Assembly (NCBI GenBank): GCA_037178625.1
Contig: CM074141.1
Coordinates: forward strand, 1,736,001 to 1,800,000
Origin: Skeletonema tropicum
Lineage: Eukaryota > Bacillariophyta > Thalassiosirophyceae > Thalassiosirales > Thalassiosiraceae
DNA: 64,000 nucleotides
Direction: 5' to 3'
Shown: piece after piece, positions 1-12,008 of the stretch
How positions within the stretch are numbered: position 1 is the stretch's first letter
How the letters are laid out: each line of letters opens with the position of its first letter
Notes under the pieces: generated by a model
What the model was told of the DNA's origin: nothing
Database searches by the model: none
The model's input: only the letters and a program-made list of their open reading frames with translations
Made by a program: the position numbers and the translations under genes

Positions 1-508
1 TGTTACGTATGCCAGGAAATCCCAATCCACAGCATCATCTTTTTCTTCAGCAATTGCAACAATCTAGCAATTCTGCCACCATTCCCATTCCCACCATCCC
101 AACATCTGTAGACAACATTTCCAACAATCAAAGTGAAGGTCAGAATGGATTAGCGCAGCCACAGCATCTTGTTCAGATGTTCCAGGAACAACCACAACAA
201 CCACAACAAATTCTTCTTCAGCTACAGTACAGATTGGCCCTGGCTCCCCCCAATAATCCATTGGGGCAGTTACTGCAGTCACAAAGTGCAGTCCAATCTG
301 CTTTGTATGAAGGGGCGGCTTATCATCTGCTGAATCAGGCGCAGCAGCAACAGCAACAGCAGCAGCAGCAGCTTTTCCTCCAGCAACTCTTGAATCAGCA
401 GAATGTACATCAACCTGCGTCATTTGCGTCACCTCCGGTGTCTATATCCACATCTGCCCCATTCCTGACAGCTCACCTGGCTAATTACAATAATATTGTA
501 CAGAATGT

Positions 509-550
<42 letters not shown>

Positions 551-860
551 AAATACGCCATCATCATCAAATGCGCTTTCGCTGCTAGGTGGCTTGTCGA
601 GAAATATTTCGAACCAACCAAGTTCAAATAATGCAGAGATATCCAACGCTCCCCAGCATCACAATATAGAGCAACATCAGCAGCTGCTATATGGCCAGCA
701 ACAGTTGCAACCAGCGTTACAGGCAGATCAATATCTTCGGAATCATCTCCCATCGATTAATTGTGCTGGCATGACTTCAACTAATGATGTTTCTCATTCA
801 ACTAGGCAGGCAGAGAACGACGATGGGAACAGAGAGGGCCAGATGAAGTCTGGTGATTAG
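1..860 (+). CDS. DUF6824/polyQ protein, gamma type (unit 1), 5' truncated by window edge
   Basis: This is the 3' part of a gamma-type gene; the reading frame is open from the window edge and stops at 858-860. It aligns almost base for base with the C-terminal halves of the gamma genes at 9502-11031 and 60637-62172, so the missing part should be a 33-codon first exon, an intron and the DUF6824 head. What is visible is low-complexity sequence rich in Gln, Asn, Ser and Pro, with two pure glutamine tracts: 10 residues coded by mixed CAG/CAA (about 350-380) and 13 residues coded only by CAG (510-548). The second tract is 7 and 6 residues in the other two gamma copies. Prion-like Gln/Asn-rich tails of this kind are common in transcriptional regulators, but no function is shown here. 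It is followed by about 970 bp of spacer and the alpha gene of the next unit. Confidence 0.75.
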
Positions 861-1831
861 GTTACTTTCCTCAAGTCAGCTTTCATATTTGTACTTGATC
901 TTCGTCGCTCGCAATTTTCTTCACTTTCACTACTAGAGAGCTACCTTCAGTGGTCGCTTCCATTTGGCCTTGTTCGGATATTTGCATACCTTTCATCCCT
1001 AGAGAGCGGCATTGAAAATAACAGGAAGGACTAATCGCTGCGATTGATACTAATACTCCGGAGCCATACTCAAGAGCAAATGGATGCAAAAATGATTGCC
1101 AACGGTGGCAGTGGCAAGGTAGGTGTCTCACAAATCGGCAACTGACCATACCATCATGTTGGGCGTCAATCAAAGAGGATAAGAACACATCATATTATGT
1201 AACCTATCATTTGTATCTTACCTACCTTACCTGATTATATCATTGTGTGCCCACGTCTTCGAGACATCAGCTCAATAATGTGAAATGATAGCCGCCTACC
1301 GCCGGATACCAATCGGCTAAAGCAGAACGCATCAATCAGTGCAGTACATGTTTATGTACTATCGCATAAAAGTGCTCTTAAGGAGGCCAAGCGGGAGACT
1401 GTTGACTTATTTCACATCGTGTTGATGAAAGATGTCAGGATGTCGCTTCGTGTTGTTGCAAATGTCGTACAACATATTTGACTTGTATCAATCGCGTCAT
1501 ATCTACCACAAATTCAAACAGATGGTCCTCTGACGGTGCCAGCAGGCCACCACCTCACCACGTCGCCACCTGTTTCCGACGTTCTACAACCTTTGTTTCA
1601 CGTTGTTGCTTGCATCTATCATGCAGTAAATGCAGCTACTACAATACACAAGAACTATCTACTTCTACTCTCAGCCTCACGATGGCATCTATCCCGCGAG
1701 GAGCACATCATCAACTTCTATTTGTAGTTCTTCACAGCATCACACGATCACACTGCTAGCTATCCTCCTCATGGCTTCATATACTTCAGGTCAGTCAAGG
1801 AAGCCCTGAACCTCAACACGAAACGAATGAG
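861..1831. other. gamma-alpha spacer (undisturbed copy)
   Basis: No gene is supported here. The spacer is nearly identical to 62173-63148 and, with insertions removed, to 11032-34622. It contains the undisturbed target sites of elements X, Y and Z (GCGGGAGAC, TTGATGAAA and the following ATGTCGCTTCGT context, about 1392-1455). It also carries the motif ATAAAAGTGCTC (about 1367-1378), shared by all copies. A short upstream ORF (ATG at 1827, five codons including the stop) overlaps the chosen alpha start at 1832. The right half presumably holds the alpha promoter and 5' leader. Confidence 0.6.
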
Positions 1832-2879
1832 ATGGCGTTGAAGCCAGGTGATAACGATGTGTTGTCGGGCCGTGGAGCTTGGTTCAATCAACATCCTGGC
1901 AATGAGCAATTTCGAAGGATGCTCAATGAGCAAAAGGTAAGTTAGCCTGAACTTCTTCGTCCTAGTCTTCCAATCAATTGGAGTCATCTATTGATAACAA
2001 TTTCCCACACTATCATACTGTATCTCAAAGGATGTCTACATGGCTGGCACGAAGAAGCAAAAGATGGACATCTCCAAAGCCATCGTTGAAGCAATCCATT
2101 CGAAGGATCCACCAGGTAGATTTCTCAAACAATGTCCGAAAAGTTGTCAATGGAACGAGCTGTCGAAGAGAGAAGCAGCCGATAGGGTAGCCCAAGCGAT
2201 GGCATATGCCGTTAGAGGTAAAGATACATCGAAGCGTAAGAAAGACGAACTGCGGCGTTCCCGTCAAATATCACAGCAAAAGTCAAAGAATAATGATGAT
2301 GCTGCTGATGTGGCTTCGTCGCAGCATGCTGATGATCGACCGACTACTCAACATCATTTGCACAGCTCGAGTAATCAGTTGGAAGAAGTCACTGCTCATG
2401 GAGAAAATGCGTCTTCATCGTCGTCTGTGACAAATCAAAAACTCACTGCCCATGGTCCAGTAGCAGGAGACACCAAAAATACAGCTGCAGCAGAGTCGGC
2501 TACAATGGAGATTGATGGTACTGATTCGGCGGCAGATAGAATGCATCATGTGCCAGGAAACTCCACATTTCGTCAGCAACTGCAAAGCCCTCCGCAAATG
2601 AATCAATCCAGTGATGCCGTCACCCTGCCAACATCCTCCATCGATCAAAGAGTGACTCAAAATGGATTGGTCCGAGTTCTAGCGCAGGCAGTACAGGTGC
2701 AGCAGCAGCGACGCCATCATGACCATGCTCAGCAGCAGCAGCAGCAGCAGCAGCAGCTCCAGCTTCTCCAATCTAATTTGGCCCCGATTCCGAATCCATT
2801 GATACAGTTACTTCACACACAAACTCCGCTTCAGCCTACTTCACTTGAAGGATTGACTAATCAACTCTTGGCTCAGGCA

Positions 2880-2914
<35 letters not shown>

Positions 2915-3554
2915 TTATTACCTGCAGCAGTTCATTCTCCTTCAACATTTGCTGAATGCACAAAATGTGCTCCCAACTGATTCGCTACTAACGACTCTAC
3001 CCCCATCAGCTCCATCCTCGGCTTCTCAGGGGGTGTTGCCCACAAATAATGGCATGATTCTGAATGGGGCATCTTCTTCAAACTACTCATTGCCTCTCCA
3101 ATCTGATCAGGCCGCTAATATGAATATCTTGCAAAGCCTGCTACAACAATCAAATCCATCATCAAATCCAAATGCGCTTTTGCTTAGCAACTTATTGAGT
3201 AATTTACAGCACCAACCAAATAATAATAACGTGGGGATAATCAGCGCACTCCAGGGAGCACAACAATTGGATCAATTGCAGAGCAGTCTCAGGATACATC
3301 ATTCGCAGCAGTTGCTGTCTTCACCTCCAACTGCTTCCAACCAGTCCTCCGGGCAGCAGCAGCAGCAATCGCTGCTGCTGGATCATCCTCATCAGGCATG
3401 GCAGACAGCTCTGCTGCTCCAGATCCAAAACTTGCAGGATGACCCCCCTTCGATTATTGCGCAGCCATCGGCTAATGCAGCTTCTGCATCGACTAGGCAG
3501 GATGAGAGTGGCGTAGATGGAGGGCAGAGCATGCCGGAAGAGGAACCGACATGA
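1832..3554 (+). CDS. DUF6824 domain polyQ protein, alpha type (unit 2)
   Basis: Two exons: 1832-1936 and 2031-3554. The phase-0 intron (1937-2030, 94 bp) has GTAAGT donor and CAAAG acceptor; predicted product 542 aa. Exon 1 encodes the first half of the DUF6824 signature (DVLSGRGAWFNQHPGN). Exon 2 supplies the second half (DVYMAGTKKQKMDISKAIVE, then PPGRFLKQ and a WNELSKREAADR helix, to about residue 95). A Lys/Arg-rich stretch after the domain (SKRKKDELRRSR) could be a nuclear localisation signal. The rest is Gln/Asn/Ser-rich and probably disordered, with a 9-Gln and an 11-Gln tract. The start was chosen because it gives the same short leader before the signature in all paralogues and the other ATG (1827) hits a stop after four codons. 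DUF6824 has no established biochemical role that I know of; a DNA-associated or regulatory role is inference. Confidence 0.8.
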
Positions 3555-3942
3555 AATTGTTGTTTCAGTATACTCGTGTTGCTCGGTTAACTTGAGACAT
3601 TTAATTTCACATAAGTCTGTTCTCGACCACTCATTAGGGGACCAAGACCGAGCGAGCCACAATAGATATGATAGACAACACATTTGCAAATTGATGTCAT
3701 CTCAGAGGCTGAAAGGCGTCACTGCCTACTTCTGTGCTCATTTCTTCAATCTCTCCCTAGCTCTCTCTAGAGAAAGAGAGAGCTCAGCCAATGAATGAAG
3801 TTGTTGAGGTTGAGCGAGGCGAAGAATGAAAGGTGTGACAGCCAACATCGGACAGATAAACGACACGATCTGAAAATGATGAATGACGTAAGGGCAACAA
3901 TTCCCGAAAATTGAGAGAAAGAAGAGGAACCCACTTGGAACG

Positions 3943-3950
3943 TGACGTCA
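3943..3950. promoter_or_regulatory. CRE-like palindrome TGACGTCA
   Basis: Perfect TGACGTCA octamer in the alpha-beta spacer, conserved in unit 3 at 36718-36725. Such octamers bind bZIP proteins in eukaryotes, and CRE-type elements have been described in CO2/cAMP-responsive diatom promoters. It lies 1.8 kb before the beta start, so a promoter role is only a possibility. Confidence 0.3.
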
Positions 3951-4917
3951 CAGGCCCTTGATTGAGATGATTTAATGTCATAAGGTTGGAAACACTCGCT
4001 ACGTTTGTCAGCCTCGAAGTAGCTTTGAGCTTGAGTGCAAGGTGCTTGTGTGGCACCGATGACTCATAACAAACCCTCTCGTATGAAAAAATCTGAGATG
4101 GGTGAATTGGTAGAAGGTGCTATATCATCATAGCCGTATACAGGGGAGTTGTTTCTATCTGCGAAGCACTGAGGAGTCAAGGGTGTGCCATTGTGAAGTA
4201 TCTTGACCTTATCGATAGTTGTTTCGAGGATTTTAAGCTATCAATCGATTTATCCTCTCCTTTGCTCCATGCATCATTGCTCCAGCGGCTTCAAGATTCT
4301 TTGCTGGGTCACAAACGATGTGACGTGCATACTCTCACATGCATTCATATTCATTGCTTCGTTCACATCCCCATGCTTCCGATGCTCGAATCATCTCTCT
4401 TGAATGGCGATCTGTTTGAAAGTACACGCGGAATACATATACACCATCACATCATGATATTAATTTGCAGCTAGCTGATGATTGGATAAATGATGTCGTC
4501 AATAATGAATAATGAATGAATGCATAACTAGTCGAATCAATAACGTCATCCTGACACACTCTCTCTCTACTGTGGAGGGGATAGTGGAGACCACAGCAGT
4601 GATGCGTTCAGAAGCGTGTGAGTGAAGTTTGCATAATATTATTACAACCAATCGTATCACCACCATGGCCACAGCTCAAAATCAAAATCTTGTTGACGTG
4701 GACTTGAGCTGGTGAAAGAATGTGGTCAATGTAGCTTCCACAGCGTGTAGATGTAGAGTATGATTAGGATTGAAATGTTTCATCAAATAATGTGGTGCTG
4801 ATACACTGTTTTCTGACGCTGTCATTTCTCCTACAATGCTTGTTATTACAGAAAAAGAGGTGAAGCAGCTGTGACATGCTTTACGGCTTGGAAATACTGA
4901 AGTGACGGTGATACCTT

Positions 4918-5144
4918 AATGAGTACTGCTAGCTATGGAATGATGATTGAAAAGGCGATCCATCGGTCGGATTACCATCATGGCACGTTGCAGAGGCGTT
5001 CTAAACTCACTAAATGGAAAGATTCTGGTCTTGGAACCATAAGAAACGGCCTATTATTGACAAAGTTACGCAGTAAACATGCCAATCGGGGGAAATCGGG
5101 GGCTGGGCATCTTCTGGTTAATGAGTACTGCTATGGAATGATGT
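4918..5144. repeat. Imperfect direct repeat flanking an extra 190-bp segment
   Basis: The phrase TTAATGAGTACTGCT followed by ATGGAATGATG occurs at 4918-4946 and again at about 5118-5144, bracketing a segment absent from the matching spacer of unit 3 (around 37808-37840), where only one copy exists. This is either an insertion with a target duplication of about 25 bp in unit 2, or a deletion between direct repeats in unit 3. The enclosed segment has no recognisable gene. Confidence 0.55.
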
Positions 5145-5744
5145 GATATCAAATGCGACATCGAAAAAAGAACACATCTAAGCTCAAGAATGGGGGCACT
5201 TCTTCTAAGTAATCCACCAACTTCTTCTTCGACTGGATATTGAAAAGGCGATCGATCGAACAATAGATGGTGATAAGGATGTCTCCTGCTCAGCTGCTTG
5301 TCATCTCGCTACACTTCGTACTTCGATTTGTCTGCGTCATGTGGCCACAATCCATATTCTTCGGGCCGAGAAGAATAAATAGCCCCATCAAAACTGATCT
5401 ACTACTAGCTCAGCAGCAGTGCCAACATCACCATTGATTCTCTCGATGATGCTAATGAACTTGATTGCGTGCGTGCTCTACTTATATGCAGAGGCTTCTC
5501 GTCGGTCGTATGATTACATACTCTGATACTTGGGTGACACTAAATCGTCGTCTTGGGTGGTGTGGTAGGTGATTGATCATAATATATCAGCCTGCATTAT
5601 AAACAAACCTGATTAGTTAGCTATCATATTTGAGAGGGGAGGGGGGCATTAGTGCTCCTGATAAGCATAATCATAATTGTGGTAATCACTGTCAATTCGA
5701 TCAGATCTCAAATATCTAGAGTGAAATTCATCGCTCATAATATC

Positions 5745-7313
5745 ATGAAGCCAACTAAAAACGATGTCCTTTCAGGCCGTGGAGCTGGATTCAATCAACA
5801 TCCCGGCAATGAGCAATTTCGGAAGATGATCAACATTAAGAAGGTAAGTAGGATGTCCCAATATTTTTTTTATGGCCCAATTGCACCAAAATTGTCTTGA
5901 ACGTAATTCGTGATATGTGTAATGATTGCTCAATAACAATGATGTCTATCCACCACACTCCGCATTCATCTTCCAAAGGATGTCTACATGGCTGGCACGA
6001 AGAAGCAAAAGATGGACATCTCCAAAGCTATCGTTGAAGCTATCTATTCGAAGAATCCACCTGGTAGATTTCTCAAACAATGTCTGGAAAGTGGTCAATG
6101 GAACGAGCTGTCGAAGAGAGATGCAGCCGATAGGGTAGGTCAAGCGATGGCCTATGCCGTTAGAGGTAAGGATGAAACGAAACGTAGAAGAGAAGAACTG
6201 CGGCGTTCGCGTCGAATATCACGGCAAAAGTCAGATGATAATGACGATGAAGATGATGCTGATGATGTGGGTAGGAAATCATCGCAGAACGTTGATCGAC
6301 CGGTTCGCCTTCAGCGACACGAGACAACGAATCAGTTAGATCACAATCATTCAACTTCCGTGACAAATCATGAGCTTGCTGCCCGACGTGGAGGGGCAGT
6401 AGGCACATGGAATAATACACAATCTGCAACTGATCTGCTTCGTATGCCTGGAACTGGAAATTCTAATCTACAGCAGCAACTTGATCTTCTCCTTCAGCAA
6501 TTGCAACAATCTTCTAGTTCTGTAGTCAATTCTTCCATCAATGAAAGCGTAAATCAGAATGGATTGACTCAGCGACTGGTTCAGACGCTGCTGCAGCAGG
6601 CGCAGCAGCAACAGCAGCAACAACTTCTTCTTCAGCTTGAATACACCTTGGGTCCCCCGAATAATTCATTGGGACAGTTACTGCAGTCACAAAGTGCACT
6701 CCAACCTGCTTTGAATGTAGGGATAACTCATTATCTGCTTGGTCGGCAACAGCAACAACTGCAGCAACCAAATCAGCTTCTCCTACTCCAGCAGCTCTTG
6801 AATCAGCAGAATGTGATCCCGTCTGCGACATCTCCTGTATCAATATCCACATCATCTGCTCCATTCTTGGCAGGGCATCAATATCAGCCAGCTACTATTG
6901 ATCGCCTACTAAATCTACAGCAGCAATCGAATCATGCATCATCAAATGCACTCTTGCTCGGCAGCGTGTTGAATCATTCCCAACCAAGTTCAAGTGCAGG
7001 GACACCTAACGCCCCCCAGCCAACGCAATCGCAGCACATGAATCAACTACTACGCAGTGTAATGCTGCATCAAAGTCAGCCGCTGACGTCAACTTCAGCT
7101 GCTTCTTCGGATAATAATCAGCAGCAACTTCAACAGACATTACAGGCAACTCTACAGCAGATTCAACAACACTTGCAGGGCCCTCCACCGCCACTGCCAC
7201 CGCTCAATTCTACTGGGATGGATCCAGCCAATGTTCCTTCTCAATCGACTAGGCAGAAGGACAGCGAAGGGGGAGAACAGAGCGAGTCAGAAGACGACAG
7301 CAATGGTGACTAG
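5745..7313 (+). CDS. DUF6824 domain polyQ protein, beta type (unit 2)
   Basis: Exons 5745-5843 and 5979-7313, phase-0 GT-AG intron 5844-5978 (135 bp); product 477 aa. Exon 1 (MKPTKNDVLSGRGAGFNQHP) and the start of exon 2 (DVYMAGTKKQKMDISK, PPGRFLKQ, WNELSKRDAADR) form the DUF6824 domain, residues 5 to about 92. It has Gly where alpha and gamma have Trp after GRGA. A basic segment (KRRREELRRSRRISRQK) and an acidic patch (DDNDDEDDADD) follow, then a Gln/Asn/Ser-rich tail with several short Gln runs and a Pro-rich motif near the C-terminus. An in-frame ATG exists at 5652, but the intervening sequence looks like untranslated leader; the start at 5745 matches the paralogues. The unit 3 partner is 49950-51520, differing by only a few residues. 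Confidence 0.8.
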
Positions 7314-9501
7314 ATTTGCTCGTCTGAACTTGACTTTTCATATTCTACAAAGTTAGTTGGTCATGATGATATCACTTATCAGATTAGAATAGAACGAACT
7401 CTCCATCAGCAAAGTCAGTGACGATGATCTTAATTACACTTTTCACTAATCCGCCCCCCTCCCCGAGCGAAACCAACCTATGCCTGCCATCATGTATTGT
7501 TTGGTTTGGTTGCCTCTCTTCGAATGATTCATTCCAGATGGGTCGCAGCGTCGTATCGTTGGACGGAGGTAGGCGAGAGATAGTGGAACCTATGACGTCA
7601 TGCGTCATGGATGATTCTTTGTTACTTGATTGCTCGTGTTGGATGAGTTGGATTTTCTGTCGAGTCAAATGATCAGTGACACGTGGCACGTGGAATACGC
7701 CATCAATGCCTTTATCTGGCTCTGCATTCCACTTGCTTGGCCATTCTTCGACCGAAAGAGAGAAAACCACACCATTCTCCACCTTTCTGTCGCCTACTAA
7801 CTTTACAGGATGATATACGGTTGGATAGAAGCTAAGTAGCAATCGAATGAGAAAGTTTGAATGAGCTAGCCAAAATGAGCACGTTGTTGTGACTTATTAG
7901 ATGCGTCAGATAGAAGTGTGTCCACATGAAGATGGCTCAAAAAGAGAACACTGATCTATCCCAAAATTCATGGCTAGACAGAATATATGAACAAGACTGA
8001 AAAGCGGATGTCTTTCACTCTCTAGAGAGGTGGAGAGGATATTGATTGCATATTCGGAGGGGGGAGATGAGTCCAGTACAAGCATCTTGGATGCCCTAAT
8101 TTGATACTGTGGTTTTGTAGACATGAGGAGGATTAAGGTCCAAATACTTGTGATCATACCGATGCAGTGTGTGCCGACGTGAGATGTCAATTGGCCAGAT
8201 AAGTTTTTGATCTATTCCTATGCGAGACACTGTTCTGTGGCAGTAGAGAGATGCGATGTGGAAGGCATCGTAAAGACCTTGGATATATAGATATGAGATA
8301 GGCGTCCGGAGAGATAATAGATTGTGCCTGAAACTCTAATCGTGTGGGTACGTTGAGGCTGAGAGAGCTTCAATGATGCGGTCTCTTATGAGTGATTGAT
8401 GTGTTCTCTCCCTCGTAGTCACATCTATCTACCTGATCCAATTGGAGATGAGATGTTTGATAGGTATCTTGAACAACCAGTATGCATCGTCTTCGCTTTT
8501 CGCGGCGGAAGGTGGAGGCGTTGTTTGATCTGTGCCGGTAGAGGTAGAGTGCCTCTAGATCAACTTGTCTTTGAACTTCAATCACCGATTTTTGGATAGA
8601 TATTCATGATTGGTTTGTCCGAATTCCGGCAAAAAGAGCAAGATCGATGTGTGGATCCGCATTACCATAGCTTCAATCTAAAGGTGAATTATTGATGTTA
8701 ACCAATTCCTGCCGCATACCCCGTTGTATTCCCTTTTGATTTCCGACCATGATCATGCCACTAATAGGCCGAATCTTTTGGGTCTTGTTATTGGCTTGAT
8801 GCTGAGACCACAAAGTTTGGCCGCTACGGAGAGCATTGACGGCAGGACTGTAGTCTCACCAATATAATTTTCTAAGCTCTTGTTGTCGTCTTGACAACAT
8901 ATATTATGTGTGCTCTAGTGATTGTTCAGGCTATTATTATTTCTGGATAACACTTACATACGCTTGAAGTATACTTGACTTGAAGTACATCTTGGGGAAC
9001 TTTGTTGACCTGCTTAGCTTCATGGTCAACCACAATACTGCATCCACTTCAAGCTTCATCATCGCAGTATAATACTGTCGGACCATCTTAATCTGGTTAA
9101 TTTATCTTCCTTGTCTCTGTCAAAGCGAATGTCGCTGAGTAAGGGACTCGCTCAACTTTAGTCAAGGGAAATGGTCAATACGTCAGGCCTATCAACATCC
9201 ACCCCACAGGTACTTACTTAGGAATGTGTTCACTCGAAAAGGAGATTACCTTCTGGTTTGGATCCCGCAGAATAATGGGACCGAAAAAGATCGAATCTAT
9301 CTTGATGTAACAGAGTCAGAATACAAGAGGATTAATTCAGCTTCCCAGGCGTCAGGCGGTATACAATGGAAATTTATGCCTCTGACAGTAGCATCGTTTC
9401 CCCTGGTAATAATAAATGTAATCGACCTGCGTCCAGAAAGATAATTAATATAGTCCTCCCCCCCCCCCCCTCAACGCAATATTTGACACTTGACACGAAC
9501 A
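7314..9501. other. beta-gamma spacer, unit 2
   Basis: No supported gene. It keeps the empty target site of the Ty3/gypsy element found in unit 3: a single TGGAT at 8652-8656 within GTGTGGATCCGC. A run of C residues (about 9458-9469) lies just before the gamma leader. A 152-codon minus-strand open frame (7384-7842) was judged not to be a gene, since its 5' portion is altered by a small indel relative to unit 3. Confidence 0.55.
7593..7600. promoter_or_regulatory. CRE-like palindrome TGACGTCA
   Basis: Perfect octamer followed by TGCGTCA, in the beta-gamma spacer and conserved at 51800-51807 in unit 3. It is a candidate bZIP site by sequence only; it lies about 280 bp after the beta stop and 1.9 kb before gamma. 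Confidence 0.3.
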
Positions 9502-11031
9502 ATGGATCCAACAGTGAACGATGTCTTGTCCGGCCGTGGAGCTTGGTTCAATCAACATCCTGGCAATAAGCGCTTTCGGACAATGCTCGAGGAGAAAAAG
9601 GTGAGGCTGTCTGAGACTTTTCCTACATAGCGACTCATTGATACATTTGATGGATGAATATTATGATCAATCAAAAAATACTCGTTGTTCGTGTCGATCA
9701 TAATTCTTTTCTTTGCTGAACAACGAGGACGACACAATATCTGACCTCCACATTTCATTCACCTTCCATAGGAAATCTACATGGCTGGCACGAAGAAGCA
9801 AAAGATGGACATCTCCAAAGCCATCGTTGAAGCAATTTATACGATGGATCCACCAGGTAGATTTCTCAAGAAGTGTCCTGAAAGTGGTCAATGGAACGAG
9901 CTGTCGAAGAGAGAAGCAGCCGATAGGGCAGCCCAAGCGATGGCATATGTGATCAAGGGAGATTCTCTGAAAGAGAAGAAGAGGAGGAGGAGTCGTTTAT
10001 GTTTACCTCCTCCGTCACAGTCACAAACCGGCGATGGGCTGGGTAGAAAATCATCGCACAGCATCAATAGATCGACTCCGACTCGTCTTGAACACAACAC
10101 GGAAGGCAATCATTCATCGCCTGCGGCAAATCATGAACTTGCTGCTGGGATAGAAGGGGCAGGAGGCACATGGAATGGCACACAATCTGCAACTGATCTG
10201 TTACGTATGCCAGGAAATCCCAATCCACAGCATCATCTTTTTCTTCAGCAATTGCAACAATCTAGCAATTCTGCCACCATTCCCATTCCCACCATCCCAA
10301 CATCTGTAGACAACATTTCCAACAATCAAAGTGAAGGTCAGAATGGATTAGCGCAGCCACAGCATCTTGTTCAGATGTTCCAGGAACAACCACAACAAAT
10401 TCTTCTTCAGCTACAGTACAGATTGGCCCTGGCTCCCCCCAATAATCCATTGGGGCAGTTACTGCAGTCACAAAGTGCAGTCCAATCTGCTTTGTATGAA
10501 GGGGCGGCTTATCATCTGCTGAATCAGGCGCAGCAGCAACAGTAACAGCAACAGCAGCAGCTTTTCCTCCAGCAACTCTTGAATCAGCAGAATGTACATC
10601 AACCTGCGTCATTTGCGTCACCTCCGGTGTCTATATCCACATCTGCCCCATTCCTGACGGCTCACCTGGCTAATTACAATAATATTGTACAGAATGTGCA
10701 GCAGCAGCAGCAGCAGCAGCCAAATACGCCATCATCATCAAATGCGCTTTCGCTGCTAGGTGGCTTGTCGAGAAATATTTCGAACCAACCAAGTTCAAAT
10801 AATGCAGAGATATCCAACGCTCCCCAGCATCGCAATATAGAGCAACATCAGCAGCTGCTATATGGCCAGCAACAGTTGCAACCAGCATTACAGGCTAATC
10901 AATATCTTCGGAATCATCTCCCATCGATTAATTGTGCTGGCATGACTTCAACTAATGATGTTGCTCCATCGACGAGGCAGGCAGAGAACGACGATGGGAA
11001 CAGAGAGGGCCAGATGAAGTCTGGTGATTAG
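9502..11031 (+). pseudogene. DUF6824 polyQ gene, gamma type (unit 2), interrupted by a nonsense codon in the polyQ tract
   Basis: Exons 9502-9600 and 9772-11031; phase-0 intron 9601-9771 (171 bp, GTGAGG donor, CATAG acceptor). Exon 1 (MDPTVNDVLSGRGAWFNQHP) and exon 2 (EIYMAGTKKQKMDISK, PPGRFLKK) give an intact DUF6824 domain. In the first Gln tract the fifth codon, CAA in the gamma genes of units 1 and 3, is TAA (10543-10545). The frame after it is open in the same phase to 11031, so this is one substitution and not a frameshift. As read, the product is 290 aa (domain plus half the tail) instead of about 452 aa. It may be a recent pseudogene, a functional truncated form, or a sequencing error; the rest of the gene shows no other damage. 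Confidence 0.8.
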
Positions 11032-11561
11032 GTTACTTTCCTCAAGTCAGCTTTCATATTTGTACTTGATCTTCGTCGCTCGCAATTTTCTTCACTTTCA
11101 CTACTAGAGAGCTACCTTCAGTGGTCGCTTCCATTTGGCCTTGTTCGGATATTTGCATACCGCATACCTTTCATCCCTAGCGGCATTGAAAATAACAGGA
11201 AGGACTAATCGCTGCGATTGATACTAATACTCCAGATCCATACTCAAGAGCAAATGGATGCAACAATGATTGCCAACGGTGGCAGTGGCAAGGTAGGTGT
11301 CTCACAAATCGGCAACTGACCATATCATCATGTTGGGCGTCAATCAAGAGGATGAACACACCATAGTAACCTTTAATTTGTATCTTACCTACCATACCTG
11401 ATTATATCAATTATGTGCCCACTATTCGAGACATCAGCTCAATGTGAAATGATAGCCGCCTACCGCCGGATACCAATCGGCTAAAGCAGAACACATCAAT
11501 CAGTGCAGTTTTTGTACTTCAATCGATATTTATCGCATAAAAGTGCTCTTAAGGAGGCCAA
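11032..11561. other. Left part of the gamma-alpha spacer, unit 2/3 boundary
   Basis: This continues the spacer also seen at 861 and 62173, up to the insertion point of element X at 11562-11570. It includes the shared ATAAAAGTGCTC motif (about 11537-11548). No gene is seen. The remainder of the spacer lies at 19441-19470, 30237-30268 and 34243-34622, between and after the three large insertions. Confidence 0.6.
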
Positions 11562-12008
11562 GCGGGAGACCCACCCCTACCACCGGGGGCTGGGCGAGAC
11601 GAGAGAAGACCATCAGACTCCATCAGAGATGCTCTGCTCGCTGAGCCCCCGCCGCACAGGTGACTTCAAAAAGCGTCCGGACAATTTTTGGCGCGGTCGC
11701 CATTTTTGTTCATTTCACCATGACAGTCTACTAGCCAAAATTCGTCCAGTAGGGCTTCTCTCTGCAAAAGGTGCATAGACTGTTAGATTGAAAATCCTCT
11801 CAGAATTAGGGCGGCAGGGGTATTGTTGGGACAGTGGTGGCTTGGTTTGGGTCAAAATGACCTGTTTCTGCTCATGCCACTGGGTTTTGACATGTGCTAT
11901 TTTGTGCATCATCGTCTCGACAAAATTATGCATCGGTACTATTGAATTGCTGCCCCCCAGTTGTGTTAATAATTAATCTATTGCGCAAAATTAACGCATA
12001 TCATCGTA

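Larger units (their letters stand above)
3555..5744. other. alpha-beta spacer, unit 2
   Basis: No convincing gene on either strand. The sequence matches the unit 3 spacer (36328-49949) apart from insertions: unit 2 lacks the LINE tail and element U, and has an extra segment of about 190 bp near 4943-5133. A perfect CRE-like palindrome lies at 3943-3950. The open frame leading into beta exon 1 (from 5652) would add a hydrophobic 31-residue leader; I treat it as 5' leader sequence, not coding. Confidence 0.55.

Noticed and set aside
64..432. Minus-strand and alternative-frame ORFs over the polyQ regions (also 481-753, 6538-6864, 10262-10621, 61397-61765)
   Set aside because: They are shadows of CAG/CAA repeats, which read as poly-Ala, poly-Val or poly-Leu in other frames.
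5652..5744. In-frame upstream extension of the beta gene giving a hydrophobic N-terminus (MLLISIIIIVVITV), also at 49857
   Set aside because: Alpha and gamma start a few residues before the DVLSGRG signature, and a membrane anchor would not suit a protein with nuclear-type basic segments; the stretch is AT-rich leader-like sequence. Transcript 5' ends would settle it.
7384..7842. 152-codon minus-strand open frame after the beta gene (counterpart 51591-52130, 179 codons)
   Set aside because: The two copies differ upstream by a small indel that changes the N-terminal sequence completely, there is no recognisable domain, and near-identity of the spacers explains the shared part.
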